Shown: positions 1 to 8,895 of the stretch, piece after piece
Position numbering within the stretch: the first letter of the stretch is position 1
Layout: each line of letters opens with the position of its first letter
NCBI RefSeq assembly: GCF_031454155.1
Contig: NZ_JAVDQG010000008.1
Location: 1-64,000 of the forward strand
Length of the DNA: 64,000 nt
Origin: Desmospora profundinema
GTDB lineage: Bacteria; Bacillota; Bacilli; Thermoactinomycetales; DSM-45169
Reading direction: 5' to 3'
The notes under the pieces: model-generated
What the model was told of the DNA's origin: nothing
The model's database searches: none
The model's input: only the letters and a program-made list of their open reading frames with translations
Program-made: the position numbers and the translations under genes

Positions 1-48
1 GATCCGGTCCCACTGTTCTGGCGTTAAGTCATGTCGTGTACTCATCAT
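1..48 (-). CDS. IS5-family transposase, N-terminus only (cut by window edge)
   Basis: Read on the minus strand from an ATG pair at 43-48, the first 16 codons give MMSTRHDLTPEQWDRI. This is the usual opening of IS5-family (IS402-type, DUF4096 N-terminal domain) transposases. The rest of the gene lies left of the window. The element's right end must lie between about 49 and 90, because the toxin-like reading frame on the plus strand starts to look meaningful there. Such transposases are DDE enzymes acting on the element's inverted repeats. The identification rests on a short but characteristic segment, so the family is likely and the subgroup unknown. Confidence 0.6.
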   Translation of the reverse strand, partial: MMSTRHDLTPEQWDRI

Positions 49-433
49 ATTCACATCTTAACATCTATCGAAATATTTTTGAAATAGGTTCTAAAAGCTG
101 CTGGTGTCCTCCTTATCCCAATGCGGCTCATCATATTGTTCCCTGGGATGACCCTAGAGCAGTACCGGCTCAAAGGATATTAAGAGAATATGGAATAGAA
201 ACTGAATCGGCGGTAAATGGTGTATTTCTGCCATACAAGGGAAGTAAATATGTAGGAGATGAAGCGTTGCACAGAGGGAATCATGGGGAAAGTTATGTGA
301 GGAAAGTTATGTGAGGAAAGTTAATAATAGATTAGATAAATTACAAGAAGAGGGTGGTACACGTGAAGATATAATTGATGAACTAAATCAGATAAGAAAG
401 GAACTTCTAGACGGTTCTTTGCAACTAAATTAA
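36..433 (+). pseudogene. AHH-family HNH nuclease toxin C-terminus, truncated and frameshifted
   Basis: The plus strand encodes an AHHIVPW segment followed by an alpha/beta stretch and HRGNHGESYVRKV. This matches the AHH class of HNH/endonuclease VII toxins that sit at the C-terminal tip of RHS and related polymorphic toxins. The first His of AHH and the later His of HRGNH are the expected metal and catalytic positions. Two lesions are visible. The 5' part is replaced by an IS5-type element reading the other way. A 14-bp tandem duplication at 287-314 also shifts the frame and stops it at 314. If one copy of the duplication is skipped, the frame continues through NNRLDKLQEEGGTREDI to a stop at 431-433, directly before the immunity-like gene. 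It is almost certainly inactive. Confidence 0.75.
287..314 (+). repeat. 14-bp tandem duplication inside toxin gene
   Basis: GGAAAGTTATGTGA occurs at 287-300 and again at 301-314, and the first nine bases follow once more at 315-323. Fourteen is not a multiple of three, so the second copy shifts the AHH toxin frame. Removing one copy restores a frame running to 433. This looks like a slipped-strand or replication duplication. Confidence 0.9.
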
Positions 434-454
434 CAACTGTCAGAGGTGTTATCC

Positions 455-1030
455 ATGAAAGTTTGGTTACTACAAAGCAAACTAGATGTGGGGTTTGAAA
501 GTCTTCAACTAGTCAATTTTGATCATGATTATGACAAATATTTCAGGAACATCAAGAAACCCAATTCGATAAAAGATGTATGGGGGAATGTAGAGGTTTA
601 TACTCTAACTGAAGGGGGTGAAGGGTATAAAAGCGATTTTCCTCATTTTTGGGGCAAAGGAAGTGCCCCTGTTTTCTCAGAAGAAGCATTAAATGTTGTC
701 TATGACTTAATTGAAGATAAAGTTGAAGCATTACCATTAAACCATCCGGAACATAAATACTTTGCAATTCATGTGTTAAATGCAGTTGATGCTATTGATT
801 ACAATAATTCAATAGTTAAAGTGATGAAATCAGGACTTAGAGCTGGGTTTAAAAAGTGCTCTTTTTTACAAGAGAAAATTATTGGTCAACATATGTTTAA
901 AATTTATTTGGATGACCGGGTTCAATCTGAAGCTTTTGTTTCAGACGAGTTCAAAGAAAGAGTAACGTCAAGTTCGTTGGTTGGATATGAATTTATAGAG
1001 GTATGGGATTCCGAAAAAGTCGATTTGTGA
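455..1030 (+). CDS. Imm11-like immunity protein
   Basis: A 191-residue protein starting at ATG 455, eight bases after an AGAGGTG ribosome site; an in-frame GTG at 446 would overlap that site. The C-terminal part has the pattern SDEFKERV...LVGYEFIEVWDSE. This resembles the Imm11 (formerly DUF1629) immunity family, whose members end in a segment with an acidic/aromatic F-x-E-x-W-type signature. It lies 21 bases after the restored stop of the AHH nuclease remnant, which is the normal toxin-then-immunity order. The protein is expected to be cytosolic and to bind the cognate toxin tip. Its low GC relative to the housekeeping genes is typical of laterally acquired toxin cassettes. Family assignment is from the C-terminal motif only. 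Confidence 0.6.
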   Translation: MKVWLLQSKLDVGFESLQLVNFDHDYDKYFRNIKKPNSIKDVWGNVEVYTLTEGGEGYKSDFPHFWGKGSAPVFSEEALNVVYDLIEDKVEALPLNHPEHKYFAIHVLNAVDAIDYNNSIVKVMKSGLRAGFKKCSFLQEKIIGQHMFKIYLDDRVQSEAFVSDEFKERVTSSSLVGYEFIEVWDSEKVDL

Positions 1031-1042
1031 TGTTGCTCATAC

Positions 1043-1070
1043 TTTTGCCCCCGTTTCGGGGGATTTTATT
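1043..1070 (+). terminator. Rho-independent terminator after immunity gene
   Basis: CCCCCGTTTCGGGGG at 1048-1062 forms a five-pair GC stem with a TTT-type loop and is followed by ATTTTATTT, 17 bases after the Imm11-like stop. Confidence 0.75.
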
Positions 1071-1161
1071 TGATACTTAATAATTCAACGATATGGACCA
1101 GTAAGGCATACTGTTTGGTGTGAAATATGGGGTAGTCAAAAAGAAAGATAGGGGGTTTACT

Positions 1162-1577
1162 GTGAAATGGGTAAAATTTGATCAACCTCTTTGAACTTGA
1201 AGATCAATTGGGAGTTACGTTACCACAGGACTTTGTTGAGTGGTTTAAACAATATGAGGATCCAGAAGATGTAGCCTGGGTTGATGTTGAAGGTGTACCA
1301 TATAGTATAGATGAATTTTATGGACCAGGCCATTTTTTAGAAGGAATGGATACGTTTTTTAGAGGGAGAGAAGAGTATAAAGCATATGGTGTAGTTGTTC
1401 CATTTGCTTTTGATACAACATTAAATGGATTCTGCTTTTTTATCCAAAAGATAGTAAGGAGACATCAGAAGTTTTTTAAGACGGAGGGATGATGATCTTT
1501 CAGAAGTCCTTGAAGGTAATGGTATTAAAAAATCATTGTATATCAGTCAGACATTGCAAGGATTCTTGGACAAATAG
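1162..1577 (+). pseudogene. SMI1/KNR4-family immunity gene, frameshifted
   Basis: Three reading frames are needed to read one SMI1/KNR4-like protein. It opens with GTG 1162 (MKWVKFDQP), after a GGGGG ribosome site. It then continues as INLFELEDQLGVTLPQDFVEWFKQYEDPEDV from about 1181, then FYPKDSKETSEVF near 1438-1476, and finally DDDLSEVLEGNGIKKSL to a TAG at 1575-1577. The LP-x-D-F-x-x-W/Y segment is the SUKH-fold signature of this immunity superfamily. Frames change near 1180, 1440 and 1485. With at least three indels it should be inactive. The IS3-family element begins 23 bases downstream. Confidence 0.75.
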
Positions 1578-1622
1578 TATACAGATGAGGACTAGCGTAA
1601 TGCCCCCCATAAGTCCAGACAA

Positions 1623-2492
1623 TTAAGCCGCAGTTGAAGTAAGAGATTGGCGAAATCCTACAGGTGAGCGATAACGTAAGGCAGAATGTGGTCTTTCGTG
1701 GTTGTAAAAAGCAATAAAGTCGTCCAGATCTTGCTGGGCTTGGGCAAAGGAGTCATACTCCTGTAACCAGACACTTTCTTCTTTCAACGTTCGAAACCAG
1801 CGTTCGATATAGGCATCCCCATCATGGTTGTTGTATCCCATACGTTCGTGCCGAATCCCAGCTGCTTTCATCGCTTGGACGAACCGACGACTGGTCATTT
1901 GGCAGCCGTTATCACTTCGAATCGTCAACCCTTGTCCATACACACCGTCAGGAAAGCGAGTATGAAGCGCTTGATTCACCGCTTGCAACAACTCCGTGGT
2001 GCGACAAAAACGGGAAAAAGAGTAATCCACGATCTCTTTGTCATACTCATCAATAACGGCAAACAAATACCCCCAGCCGTCTTTTCCACACCAAATCTTC
2101 GTCATATCCACTTGAAGATGCTCGTTGGAGCGCTGAACCGATATCGATCCTCGACGTTTTTTCCGTTTGGCTTGATATCGAAGGGAACACACCGTCAGCC
2201 CCATCTCTTTCATCAACCGAAGAATCCGTTTGTGGTTTACCTGGTAACCGTACTCTTTTTTTAACCAGACTCGGATTCGGCGATATCCATAGGTGGGAAA
2301 TCGTCCACATAACGTACGAATGGCTTCACGCAACCGGGTATCACTTGGCCTCGACTTGGAAGATGAAGTTTTTTTCAGAAGGGCATATCCATAGGTTCGA
2401 TTTAAACGAAGGGCTGAGGTAATCGTGGGGACCGAATACCCTTCGTGAGCCAGTGTCTGCACCAGCTCTCGTGTGCTTACCTCCGGCCCCAA
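1623..2492 (-). CDS. IS3-family transposase OrfB (DDE integrase domain)
   Basis: A 289-residue protein with an N-terminal HTH_21-like region followed by an rve integrase core. The three catalytic acidic residues are visible: Asp in LQVDMTKIW, Asp in TIRSDNG, and Glu in DAYIERWFRTLKEE. The C-terminus has the usual YNHERPHSALRYRSP motif. The frame overlaps orfA by 16 bases and is reached by a -1 shift, giving an OrfAB fusion transposase. An internal TTG at 2492 could also start OrfB alone, which in other IS3 members acts as a regulator. No internal stop or frameshift was seen, so the transposase may still be active. Confidence 0.92.
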   Translation of the reverse strand: MGPEVSTRELVQTLAHEGYSVPTITSALRLNRTYGYALLKKTSSSKSRPSDTRLREAIRTLCGRFPTYGYRRIRVWLKKEYGYQVNHKRILRLMKEMGLTVCSLRYQAKRKKRRGSISVQRSNEHLQVDMTKIWCGKDGWGYLFAVIDEYDKEIVDYSFSRFCRTTELLQAVNQALHTRFPDGVYGQGLTIRSDNGCQMTSRRFVQAMKAAGIRHERMGYNNHDGDAYIERWFRTLKEESVWLQEYDSFAQAQQDLDDFIAFYNHERPHSALRYRSPVGFRQSLTSTAA

Positions 2493-2764
2493 TCGGCCTT
2501 TTTTCGCAAGATCTCAATCTGCATTTCTTTTTCTCCCAGCAACGATTTGGCCTCCTTCAACTCTTCTTCCAGTTGCTTTTCTCGCTGGGAAGGAGTCGTA
2601 CGAAGAGCCGAACGTCCCCCTTCTAAAAAGGCTTCCCGCCACCGATAGTATTGGGGTTGAGCGATGTGATGCCGTCGGCATACCTCTGATATATTTGCCT
2701 CTGGAGCCATCCCTTCCAACACAATTTCCATCTTCTTTTCCGCACTCCACTTTCTCCGTCCCAT
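2477..2764 (-). CDS. IS3-family transposase OrfA (HTH_Tnp_1)
   Basis: A 95-residue DNA-binding protein. The likely start is ATG 2764 (MGRRKWSAEKK), placed about seven bases after AAAGGGG; an upstream ATG at 2782 would add six residues. The first half is a helix-turn-helix (SEVCRRHHIAQPQYYRWREAF) and the second half a leucine-zipper-like coiled coil (REKQLEEELKEAKSLLGEKEMQIEILRKK), as in other IS3 OrfA proteins that bind the terminal repeats. The frameshift heptamer falls at its last codons. Confidence 0.9.
   Translation of the reverse strand: MGRRKWSAEKKMEIVLEGMAPEANISEVCRRHHIAQPQYYRWREAFLEGGRSALRTTPSQREKQLEEELKEAKSLLGEKEMQIEILRKKADWGRR
2498..2504 (-). promoter_or_regulatory. -1 programmed frameshift heptamer A AAA AAG
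   Basis: Read on the minus strand in the orfA frame, CGA AAA AAG GCC contains the canonical A-AAA-AAG slippery heptamer. A -1 slip there continues directly into the orfB frame (KKGRLGPEVSTRELV), producing the fused transposase. Confidence 0.8.
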
Positions 2765-2827
2765 AAAAACGACCCCTTTCATCCCCTTTGTTCTAACTTA
2801 ACATGTGTCTGGGGTCTTACGGGGTCA

Positions 2828-2907
2828 GTATAGTGCAACATAAGGTGCATACGAAAAACACACATACTGGTGGCCGTCCGATTTGGGGAGGCAATGTTGG
2901 GAGGTAA
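2828..2907 (+). pseudogene. Orphan C-terminal tail of a toxin-like protein
   Basis: Immediately right of the IS3 element a short open frame reads VQHKVHTKNTHTGGRPIWGGNVGR and stops at 2905-2907. It has no start of its own and ends seven bases before the likely start of the next small gene. That arrangement fits the last residues of a secreted toxin followed by its immunity gene, with the body of the toxin lost upstream of the IS. The assignment is contextual; I do not recognise a toxin family from the tail. Confidence 0.35.
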
Positions 2908-2914
2908 GAGAAAG

Positions 2915-3394
2915 GTGATAACGGAATGTCATAAGAGGTCTATCAGAAACAACATTGATGCTGAAATGAAAAGTACGGTTAACGAAATAAAACGAATGTT
3001 TCAGTATCCATTTCATCCGGAAACAAAGTATCTGAAATTAGAGTTCGAAGGCCACTCAGGAACATTCGGCTTTTATCCAAAAATATACAATGATAATGGT
3101 GAAGAATTAGAGGAAAATGCGCATGGTGAACTCTTAGAAAGTACCGAGTTTAGTGATTTAGATTTTGGGTATTTAACTTTCAATAGCCTAAAGTACGAGA
3201 ATGATTTCGATCTAATCTTTGAGTTAGATCAGTATTCAAAGGAATATCTCTTCGAATGGTTCCGTGCGCTTTTTATGGAACATGGAGGAGCAAACTTTCC
3301 TATCACAACGATCCTTCATGAACACGATGCATTAAAGGCTTACCACTTGCAAAAGGGAATATGGATTGATCAATATGACAAGGATTTCATTTAA
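2915..3394 (+). CDS. Hypothetical protein, possible immunity protein
   Basis: A 159-residue acidic protein. GTG 2915 is the best start, lying nine bases after GGGAGG; in-frame ATGs exist at 2894 and 2966. It has no signal peptide or membrane segment. The body (KYLKLEFEGHSGTFGFYPKIYNDNGEELEENAHGELLESTEF) looks like a small cytosolic alpha/beta protein with many Phe, Tyr and acidic residues, as is common in immunity proteins. I do not recognise a named family. It directly follows an orphan toxin tail and is followed by a terminator, so it stands as the last gene of the decayed toxin/immunity array. Confidence 0.6.
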   Translation: MITECHKRSIRNNIDAEMKSTVNEIKRMFQYPFHPETKYLKLEFEGHSGTFGFYPKIYNDNGEELEENAHGELLESTEFSDLDFGYLTFNSLKYENDFDLIFELDQYSKEYLFEWFRALFMEHGGANFPITTILHEHDALKAYHLQKGIWIDQYDKDFI

Positions 3395-3424
3395 GAAAAA
3401 AGCACTTTTGTAGAACGCGATAAT

Positions 3425-3471
3425 CCGTCGTTTTGTCAGAGTTTACCCTTCGGCAAAACGGCGTTTTTTTG
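3425..3471 (+). terminator. Rho-independent terminator
   Basis: CGTCGTTTTG pairs with CAAAACGGCG across a roughly 18-base loop and is followed by seven T residues. It closes the toxin/immunity region. Confidence 0.8.
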
Positions 3472-3489
3472 TAATAGCAGAGGTGATTA

Positions 3490-3684
3490 GATCCTGTCTG
3501 GTAATTTAATTTTCCGTGAGTAGAAGGGGGGCGGGTATGGCTTTTGGTTCGCCTTTGCACTCACAGAGCACAAGTCTCGCCCGGGTCACTATTGTTCCTT
3601 GGTCTCGCTATGCGCTTTTTGCAACGAAACGAAGACAGCCATACCGCCCTGAGATCTCGCGCTACGGATTGTTCAGACACGCCC
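3490..3684. repeat. TA-flanked palindromic MITE-like repeat, copy 1
   Basis: A non-coding element of about 195 bp. It starts GATCCTGTCTGGTAAT and ends ATTGTTCAGACACGCCC, and TA sits immediately outside both ends (3488-3489 and 3685-3686). The core has inverted segments (GGGCGGGTATGGCT near 3530 and AGCCATACCGCCC near 3640), so a transcript would fold into a long hairpin. Copies occur at 12039-12178 and 26308-26463. TA duplications and short inverted ends suggest mobilisation by an IS630/Tc1-like transposase, which is not present in this window. Confidence 0.75.
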
Positions 3685-3807
3685 TAGCCAGAGTAATTTC
3701 GTGCGGTACGCATAGGATAGTGCTTTTATGTTCAAGTGAGAAATATTTACAATACATTTTTTTATAGTGTACCATGGAGATAGATGTCTACAAGGAGGAG
3801 AGAAAAA

Positions 3808-4218
3808 ATGGAGAATGAATGGACTCCTCAGGGTTATGCTTCTGTGACGCCGGCCCTCATTGTGAATGGTGCAACTCGGTTGATCGCTTTTTTGTGCGAG
3901 GTATTTGATGCGGAAACGCTGAACCGTTCAATTGATGAAACAGGAAGGATCGGTCATGCTGAGATACGGATCGGTCATGGGATCATTGAAGTCTTCGATG
4001 CAAATGAAGCATCGTCCAGCCATCAAAATGGCTTACATGTCTTTGTCAGAGATACGGATGAATGTTACAGACGTGCATTAAAGGCGGGGGCTACCTCATT
4101 GTATGAGCCGGCAGATATGCCATATGGGGAAAGAAGCGCAGGTGTGAAAGACGAATTCGGTAACAGTTGGTTTATCGCCACGTTTCAAAGAGGCAAGAAT
4201 CGTGGGTATTACGATTGA
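3808..4218 (+). CDS. VOC-family (glyoxalase/PhnB-like) protein
   Basis: A 136-residue protein starting at ATG 3808 after an AGGAGGAG ribosome site; a more upstream ATG at 3784 precedes that site and is unlikely. The sequence follows the PhnB-like layout of the vicinal oxygen chelate superfamily: GYASVTPALIVNGATRLIAFLCEVFDAE, then GRIGHAEIRIGHGIIEVFDANE, LHVFVRDTDECYRRALKAGA, and PYGERSAGVKDEFGNSWFIATF. Members fold as paired beta-alpha-beta-beta-beta units and include bleomycin-resistance-type binders and metal enzymes. The substrate cannot be told from sequence. It stands alone, with MITE copy 1 in its upstream region. Confidence 0.85.
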   Translation: MENEWTPQGYASVTPALIVNGATRLIAFLCEVFDAETLNRSIDETGRIGHAEIRIGHGIIEVFDANEASSSHQNGLHVFVRDTDECYRRALKAGATSLYEPADMPYGERSAGVKDEFGNSWFIATFQRGKNRGYYD

Positions 4219-4545
4219 CGAGATACGGAGCACGGCACTCCCAATTATTTAGTTAGCAGATCATTCCGCTCTTGGAACAGTGCCGTGAGCAGATGGGTGC
4301 CGTTCGCCCTGTTCGCCAACATCCATCTCCCTGTGATACACCGTTCCATCACATTTCTCTTTGCATAAACATCACGATCAAAAGAGAGGACGTCCCGGAC
4401 GTTGGTTGCGTCGTTCCTTTTGATCCCGTCGTTCGGGAATCAAAAGCGAAAACAAAGATTTACCGGCCTCGACGTAGGCTGGTTTCATTGTGTATAGTGG
4501 GCACCGCTACGCTAAATCCGCCTTCTGCATAGTCAAAGATACCAA
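4219..4545. other. Gene-poor stretch
   Basis: Between the VOC gene and the strong terminator at 4546 there is no convincing reading frame. Short imperfect inverted segments occur (CAGTGCCGTGAGCAG at 4279-4293; repeated ATCAAAAG and TTTTGATCCC near 4376-4450), but none resembles a known RNA class. Confidence 0.5.
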
Positions 4546-4579
4546 GCAAAAAACCCCTTTTTCACAAGGGGTTTTTTGC
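4546..4579. terminator. Bidirectional terminator (perfect palindrome)
   Basis: GCAAAAAACCCCTTTTT and its near-exact complement AAGGGGTTTTTTGC form a 14-bp stem rich in A/T at its base. It can end transcripts from both sides and lies just past the 3' end of the GNAT remnant. Confidence 0.85.
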
Positions 4580-4606
4580 GTACTCCCTTCCGGTTCCGAA
4601 ATAGAG

Positions 4607-5145
4607 TCAACGTTTCGGTTTCAAAGGGGCCGGGATCTCCTCTGCTTTGTTTGCCAGATACTCCGGCCGCAACTGGGACATCAACACCAGCGACTCCCGC
4701 TGGTTACCGTTTTTCCAGCATTCACGCAGCACCCCTTCCTCGACGAAGTCGAGGGATTGATAGACATGGCGGGTGCGTTGGTTGTGTTCTTTTACATCCA
4801 GCCATAATCGGTGGGCCTTCTGTTCTTCAAACACATCACGCTGAATCTGACGAAGGGCGCGTTTGCCATAACCGTTCTGCTTACTTGTGATGACGATCGC
4901 AACAGTTCGATGCTTTCATGGGGGCTGTCCAAGCCGGCCAGTATGAGGAACCCTACCATGGATCCCGCGTGGCGTTCTTCCACGATCCAGTGCCGTTTGT
5001 CCGGATCATTCAACGTATGTTGGTGTTGCTCGTGGGTCCAGCAGATGATGGTTGGGGCGTTTTCTTCGTTTTTTTCCGCCTCCAGGACCCAGGGTAAATC
5101 AGATTCTTGGGTCGGACGGAAACGGATGGATTCGTCTGGCTCCAT
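4607..5145 (-). pseudogene. GNAT acetyltransferase, single frameshift
   Basis: The minus strand from 5145 encodes MEPDESIRFRPTQESDLPWVLEAEKNEENAP...GSMVGFLILAGLDSPHESIELLR, the front half of a GNAT N-acetyltransferase. After about 4900 the frame becomes meaningless. One base out of phase the protein continues as IVITSKQNGYGKRALRQIQRDVFEEQKAHRLWLDVKEHN and ends at 4607. The KQNGYGKR segment is the acetyl-CoA pyrophosphate loop (Q/R-x-x-G-x-G/A), so the break falls just before the cofactor site. Restored length would be about 178 residues, normal for the family. Either a recent inactivating indel or a sequencing error could explain it. Confidence 0.85.
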
Positions 5146-5172
5146 GAGGGTGACTCCTTCCTTTCTGGTCGA

Positions 5173-6015
5173 TCACTTTTTGATCAGGGATCGGATTCCC
5201 GCCTCTACCCACCCCCAGGGCAAACGTTTCAATCCGGCCAGTGTTTTGACATTCCGTCCCAAGGCATAGCGCAGGCGGGGACGGCTGGAGCGGGCGATCC
5301 GGCGGATGGTCTCGGCCACGTTCCGCGGGTCCCCGGCTTTGGCTTCCAGTCGATCCAGATAGGATTGGTAGGGGTAAAGCATGGAGCGGTAGGGAGAGTC
5401 GTCTTTCCGGTGGACCACGCGTCTCTTGGCGATGCCGGTGCGGTAGAATCCGGGTTCCACCAGACTGACAAAAATGTTGAAGGACAACAGTTCCAGCCGG
5501 AGGGATTCACTGTATCCTTCCATGGCAAACTTGGTGGCGCTGTATGCTCCGATGTGCGGAAAGCCGATCAGCCCGGCACCGCTGCTGATGTTGATGATTT
5601 TCCCCATTCGCCGCTTGCGCATATGGGGGAGGACGGCTTGTACCATGGAGACCGTTCCGAAAAGGTTGGTCTCGAACAGGTCCCGCCAACTGGTCAGCGG
5701 GGTTTCCTCTACGGGTCCAAACACTGCATAGCCGGCGTTGTTGACCAAGATATCGATCTGTCCGTGTTCCTCTGCTGTACCATCGACGACCGACCGAATT
5801 CGTTCTTCGTCTCGTACATCCAAAGCCTTCACTTCCAGGCGTTCCAACAGGCCCAAGCTTTTGGCTTCTTCGGTCAGGGCTCGTCCTCTGTCCGGTTCCC
5901 GCATGGTGGCGATCACATGAAAATGGGAGCGGGCCAACGAGAGAGCGGTGTAAAAGCCGATGCCGCTGGAAGAACCCGTGATCAGTGCGACGGGTGGACG
6001 CTCTTTTTTCTTCAT
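5173..6015 (-). CDS. Short-chain dehydrogenase/reductase
   Basis: A 280-residue classical SDR starting at ATG 6015. It carries the NAD(P)-binding motif TGSSSGIG near residue 14, the NNAG motif, the catalytic Ser in INISSGAG, and Tyr-x-x-x-Lys in YSATK. The substrate-binding loop ends with VEPGFYRTGIAKRRV. The long C-terminal tail (LGRNVKTLAGLKRLPWGWVEAGIRSLIKK) is like that of SDRs annotated as oxidoreductases with lipid or retinol-like substrates, but the substrate is not predictable. It is 27 bases downstream of nothing but the GNAT remnant's start on the same strand, so the two may once have formed an operon. Confidence 0.9.
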   Translation of the reverse strand: MKKKERPPVALITGSSSGIGFYTALSLARSHFHVIATMREPDRGRALTEEAKSLGLLERLEVKALDVRDEERIRSVVDGTAEEHGQIDILVNNAGYAVFGPVEETPLTSWRDLFETNLFGTVSMVQAVLPHMRKRRMGKIINISSGAGLIGFPHIGAYSATKFAMEGYSESLRLELLSFNIFVSLVEPGFYRTGIAKRRVVHRKDDSPYRSMLYPYQSYLDRLEAKAGDPRNVAETIRRIARSSRPRLRYALGRNVKTLAGLKRLPWGWVEAGIRSLIKK

Positions 6016-6203
6016 GGTGTCACTCCTTTTCTTAGACCCCTGGTGACCGGTTGACGATTGGTTTCCTCTTTACCCCCAAGCCAATCTCCTTCATCTAAAT
6101 GCGTAAAGAAGAGGAGGAACTCCCCCCTTGGCTCGACGGTAACGTTCTTCCATAATGAAGAGGAGTGTTCCTCCATCGGAGAGGAAAAAAGGGGGGAAAT
6201 CAC

Positions 6204-6938
6204 ATGATCGGCATCCGGCGGACCTATCGATTGCCCACCGGGGCAGTAGCCGTCTGTGACCGGGAGTTACAGCGGGTGTGGGTGCCCCTGTACACCCGGT
6301 TTGGCGGACGGTGTGTGGGGAGATGGCTGAGCCGCAATCGCGGGGAAGTGGTGGAGTGGTGGCAATACCCTGATGATGAAACCTGGCGTCAGGGGGAATG
6401 GCGGGCGCTCAGGCGGTTTATGGAAGAGCGGAAGCAGACCCGGGCGGAATGGCTACGGGAAAAAGGGATGCAATTGAGACACGAGTCCCTTACGCCCTTG
6501 CGGGGAGGGGTTCCCCGCCACATCATTTCCGTGTTTGGAGTGGTCACCAATGATCAGGGTGAACTGCTGCTGGTACGCACCTTCTGGCGGGGGGAAACCT
6601 GGGAACCGCCGGGTGGGCAAGTGGAGGAAGGGGAAGCTTTGGATGTAGCTGTGAAGCGGGAGATCCGGGAAGAGACCGGTTTGGAAGTGGAGGTGGCAGG
6701 GGTTTCCGGGGTGTATCAAAACCTGGAAGTGGGCAATGTGGCCATCGGCTTTCGTGCCCGTGTCATCTCCGGCCAGCCTTCTCCTTCTCCGGAGACCCAG
6801 GAGGTGGCCTTTTTTCCGCCTGGGGAATGGGAAGGGAAGGTCCGGTGGGATCGCTTTCGCCTTCGGCTGAAAGAGGGACTGGAGCGGGAGCCTTTCTCTT
6901 GGTCGGAGCCGGTGGGGAAGATTCTGGTCAACAAGTGA
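6204..6938 (+). CDS. NUDIX hydrolase with N-terminal extension
   Basis: A 244-residue protein. ATG 6204 follows GGGGGG at 6191-6196 at normal spacing, so the earlier in-frame codon at 6165 is not needed. Residues 110-220 form a NUDIX domain with a complete box, GGQVEEGEALDVAVKREIREETGLEVEV (Gx5Ex7REUxEExGU), so hydrolysis of a nucleoside diphosphate linked to another group is expected. The first 100 residues (RTYRLPTGAVAVCDRELQRVWVPLYTRFGGR...EWRALRRFMEERKQTRAEWL) are a Trp/Arg-rich extension I do not recognise. It is divergent from the SDR and converges on the amylase gene through a shared terminator. Confidence 0.88.
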   Translation: MIGIRRTYRLPTGAVAVCDRELQRVWVPLYTRFGGRCVGRWLSRNRGEVVEWWQYPDDETWRQGEWRALRRFMEERKQTRAEWLREKGMQLRHESLTPLRGGVPRHIISVFGVVTNDQGELLLVRTFWRGETWEPPGGQVEEGEALDVAVKREIREETGLEVEVAGVSGVYQNLEVGNVAIGFRARVISGQPSPSPETQEVAFFPPGEWEGKVRWDRFRLRLKEGLEREPFSWSEPVGKILVNK

Positions 6939-6975
6939 TATCTTCATCAAGAGGCATGATATTTCTTTCATCAAA

Positions 6976-7016
6976 AAACAGCTGCCGGATTGGTATATCG
7001 GCAGCTGTTTTTTGGT
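6976..7016. terminator. Bidirectional terminator between NUDIX and amylase genes
   Basis: AAAACAGCTGCCG at 6976 pairs with CGGCAGCTGTTTT ending near 7013, with a ten-base loop and T runs on both sides. It serves the convergent NUDIX (plus) and alpha-amylase (minus) genes. Confidence 0.9.
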
Positions 7017-7019
7017 TGA

Positions 7020-8681
<1,662 letters not shown>

Positions 8682-8693
8682 CTATGTAAATAA

Positions 8694-8707
8694 TGCAAGC
8701 GGTTTCA
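8694..8707. promoter_or_regulatory. cre site (TGCAAGCGGTTTCA)
   Basis: TGCAAGCGGTTTCA matches TGNAAGCGNTTNCA fully, about 130 bp upstream of the amylase start. CcpA-mediated glucose repression is likely; binding by the local LacI regulator is an alternative. Confidence 0.7.
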
Positions 8708-8818
8708 TCAGCTAACATTATTATATATCAGGGATCTCTCAAATAGAAATAGATTGATTGCATTTTTTTGCAAATGCCCTTCTCTGCAGGAAATGTCTCG
8801 GTTGGCTCTTTTTTTGAA

Positions 8819-8832
8819 AGAAAGCGTTTTCT
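8819..8832. promoter_or_regulatory. LacI-type operator upstream of regulator promoter
   Basis: AGAAAGCGTTTTCT, a 14-bp palindrome with one mismatch, ends three bases before the TTGACA -35 box of the regulator gene. Confidence 0.6.
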
Positions 8833-8834
8833 TA

Positions 8835-8864
8835 TTGACAACCTTTTGTTTCTTTGGGTAGTAT
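8835..8864 (+). promoter_or_regulatory. Sigma-A promoter of the starch-cluster lacI gene
   Basis: TTGACA at 8835-8840 and TAGTAT at 8859-8864 with an 18-base spacer. The operator at 8871-8882 lies over the expected transcription start. Confidence 0.7.
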
Positions 8865-8870
8865 GGTTCT

Positions 8871-8882
8871 GAAAACGTTTTC
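8871..8882. promoter_or_regulatory. Autoregulatory operator GAAAACGTTTTC
   Basis: A perfect 12-bp palindrome overlapping the expected start of the lacI transcript. The same half-sites recur before the debranching gene at 9907-9934, so the encoded repressor probably binds both. Confidence 0.7.
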
Positions 8883-8895
8883 GGGAGGTTCGCGC

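Larger units (their letters stand above)
1601..2827 (-). mobile_element. IS3-family insertion sequence, apparently complete
   Basis: About 1.23 kb with imperfect terminal inverted repeats: TGCCCCCCATAAGTCCAGAC at the left end, and, read inward from the right end, TGACCCCGTAAGACCCCAGA. Two overlapping minus-strand genes (orfA 2764-2477, orfB 2492-1623) and an A-AAA-AAG slippery heptamer are in the arrangement typical of IS3. The left flank ends in GTAA and the right flank begins GTAT, so a 3-bp GTA duplication is possible but not proven. The element separates a dead SMI1 gene from an orphan toxin tail. Confidence 0.85.

Noticed and set aside
3490-3684. CRISPR-like repeats
   Set aside because: Copies are far apart, lack regular spacers and are mutually divergent; no cas genes are present.
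3516-3767. ORFs across the TA-flanked repeats (also at 12061 and 27727)
   Set aside because: The frames change between copies and the conserved features are inverted arms and ends, so the repeats are non-coding.
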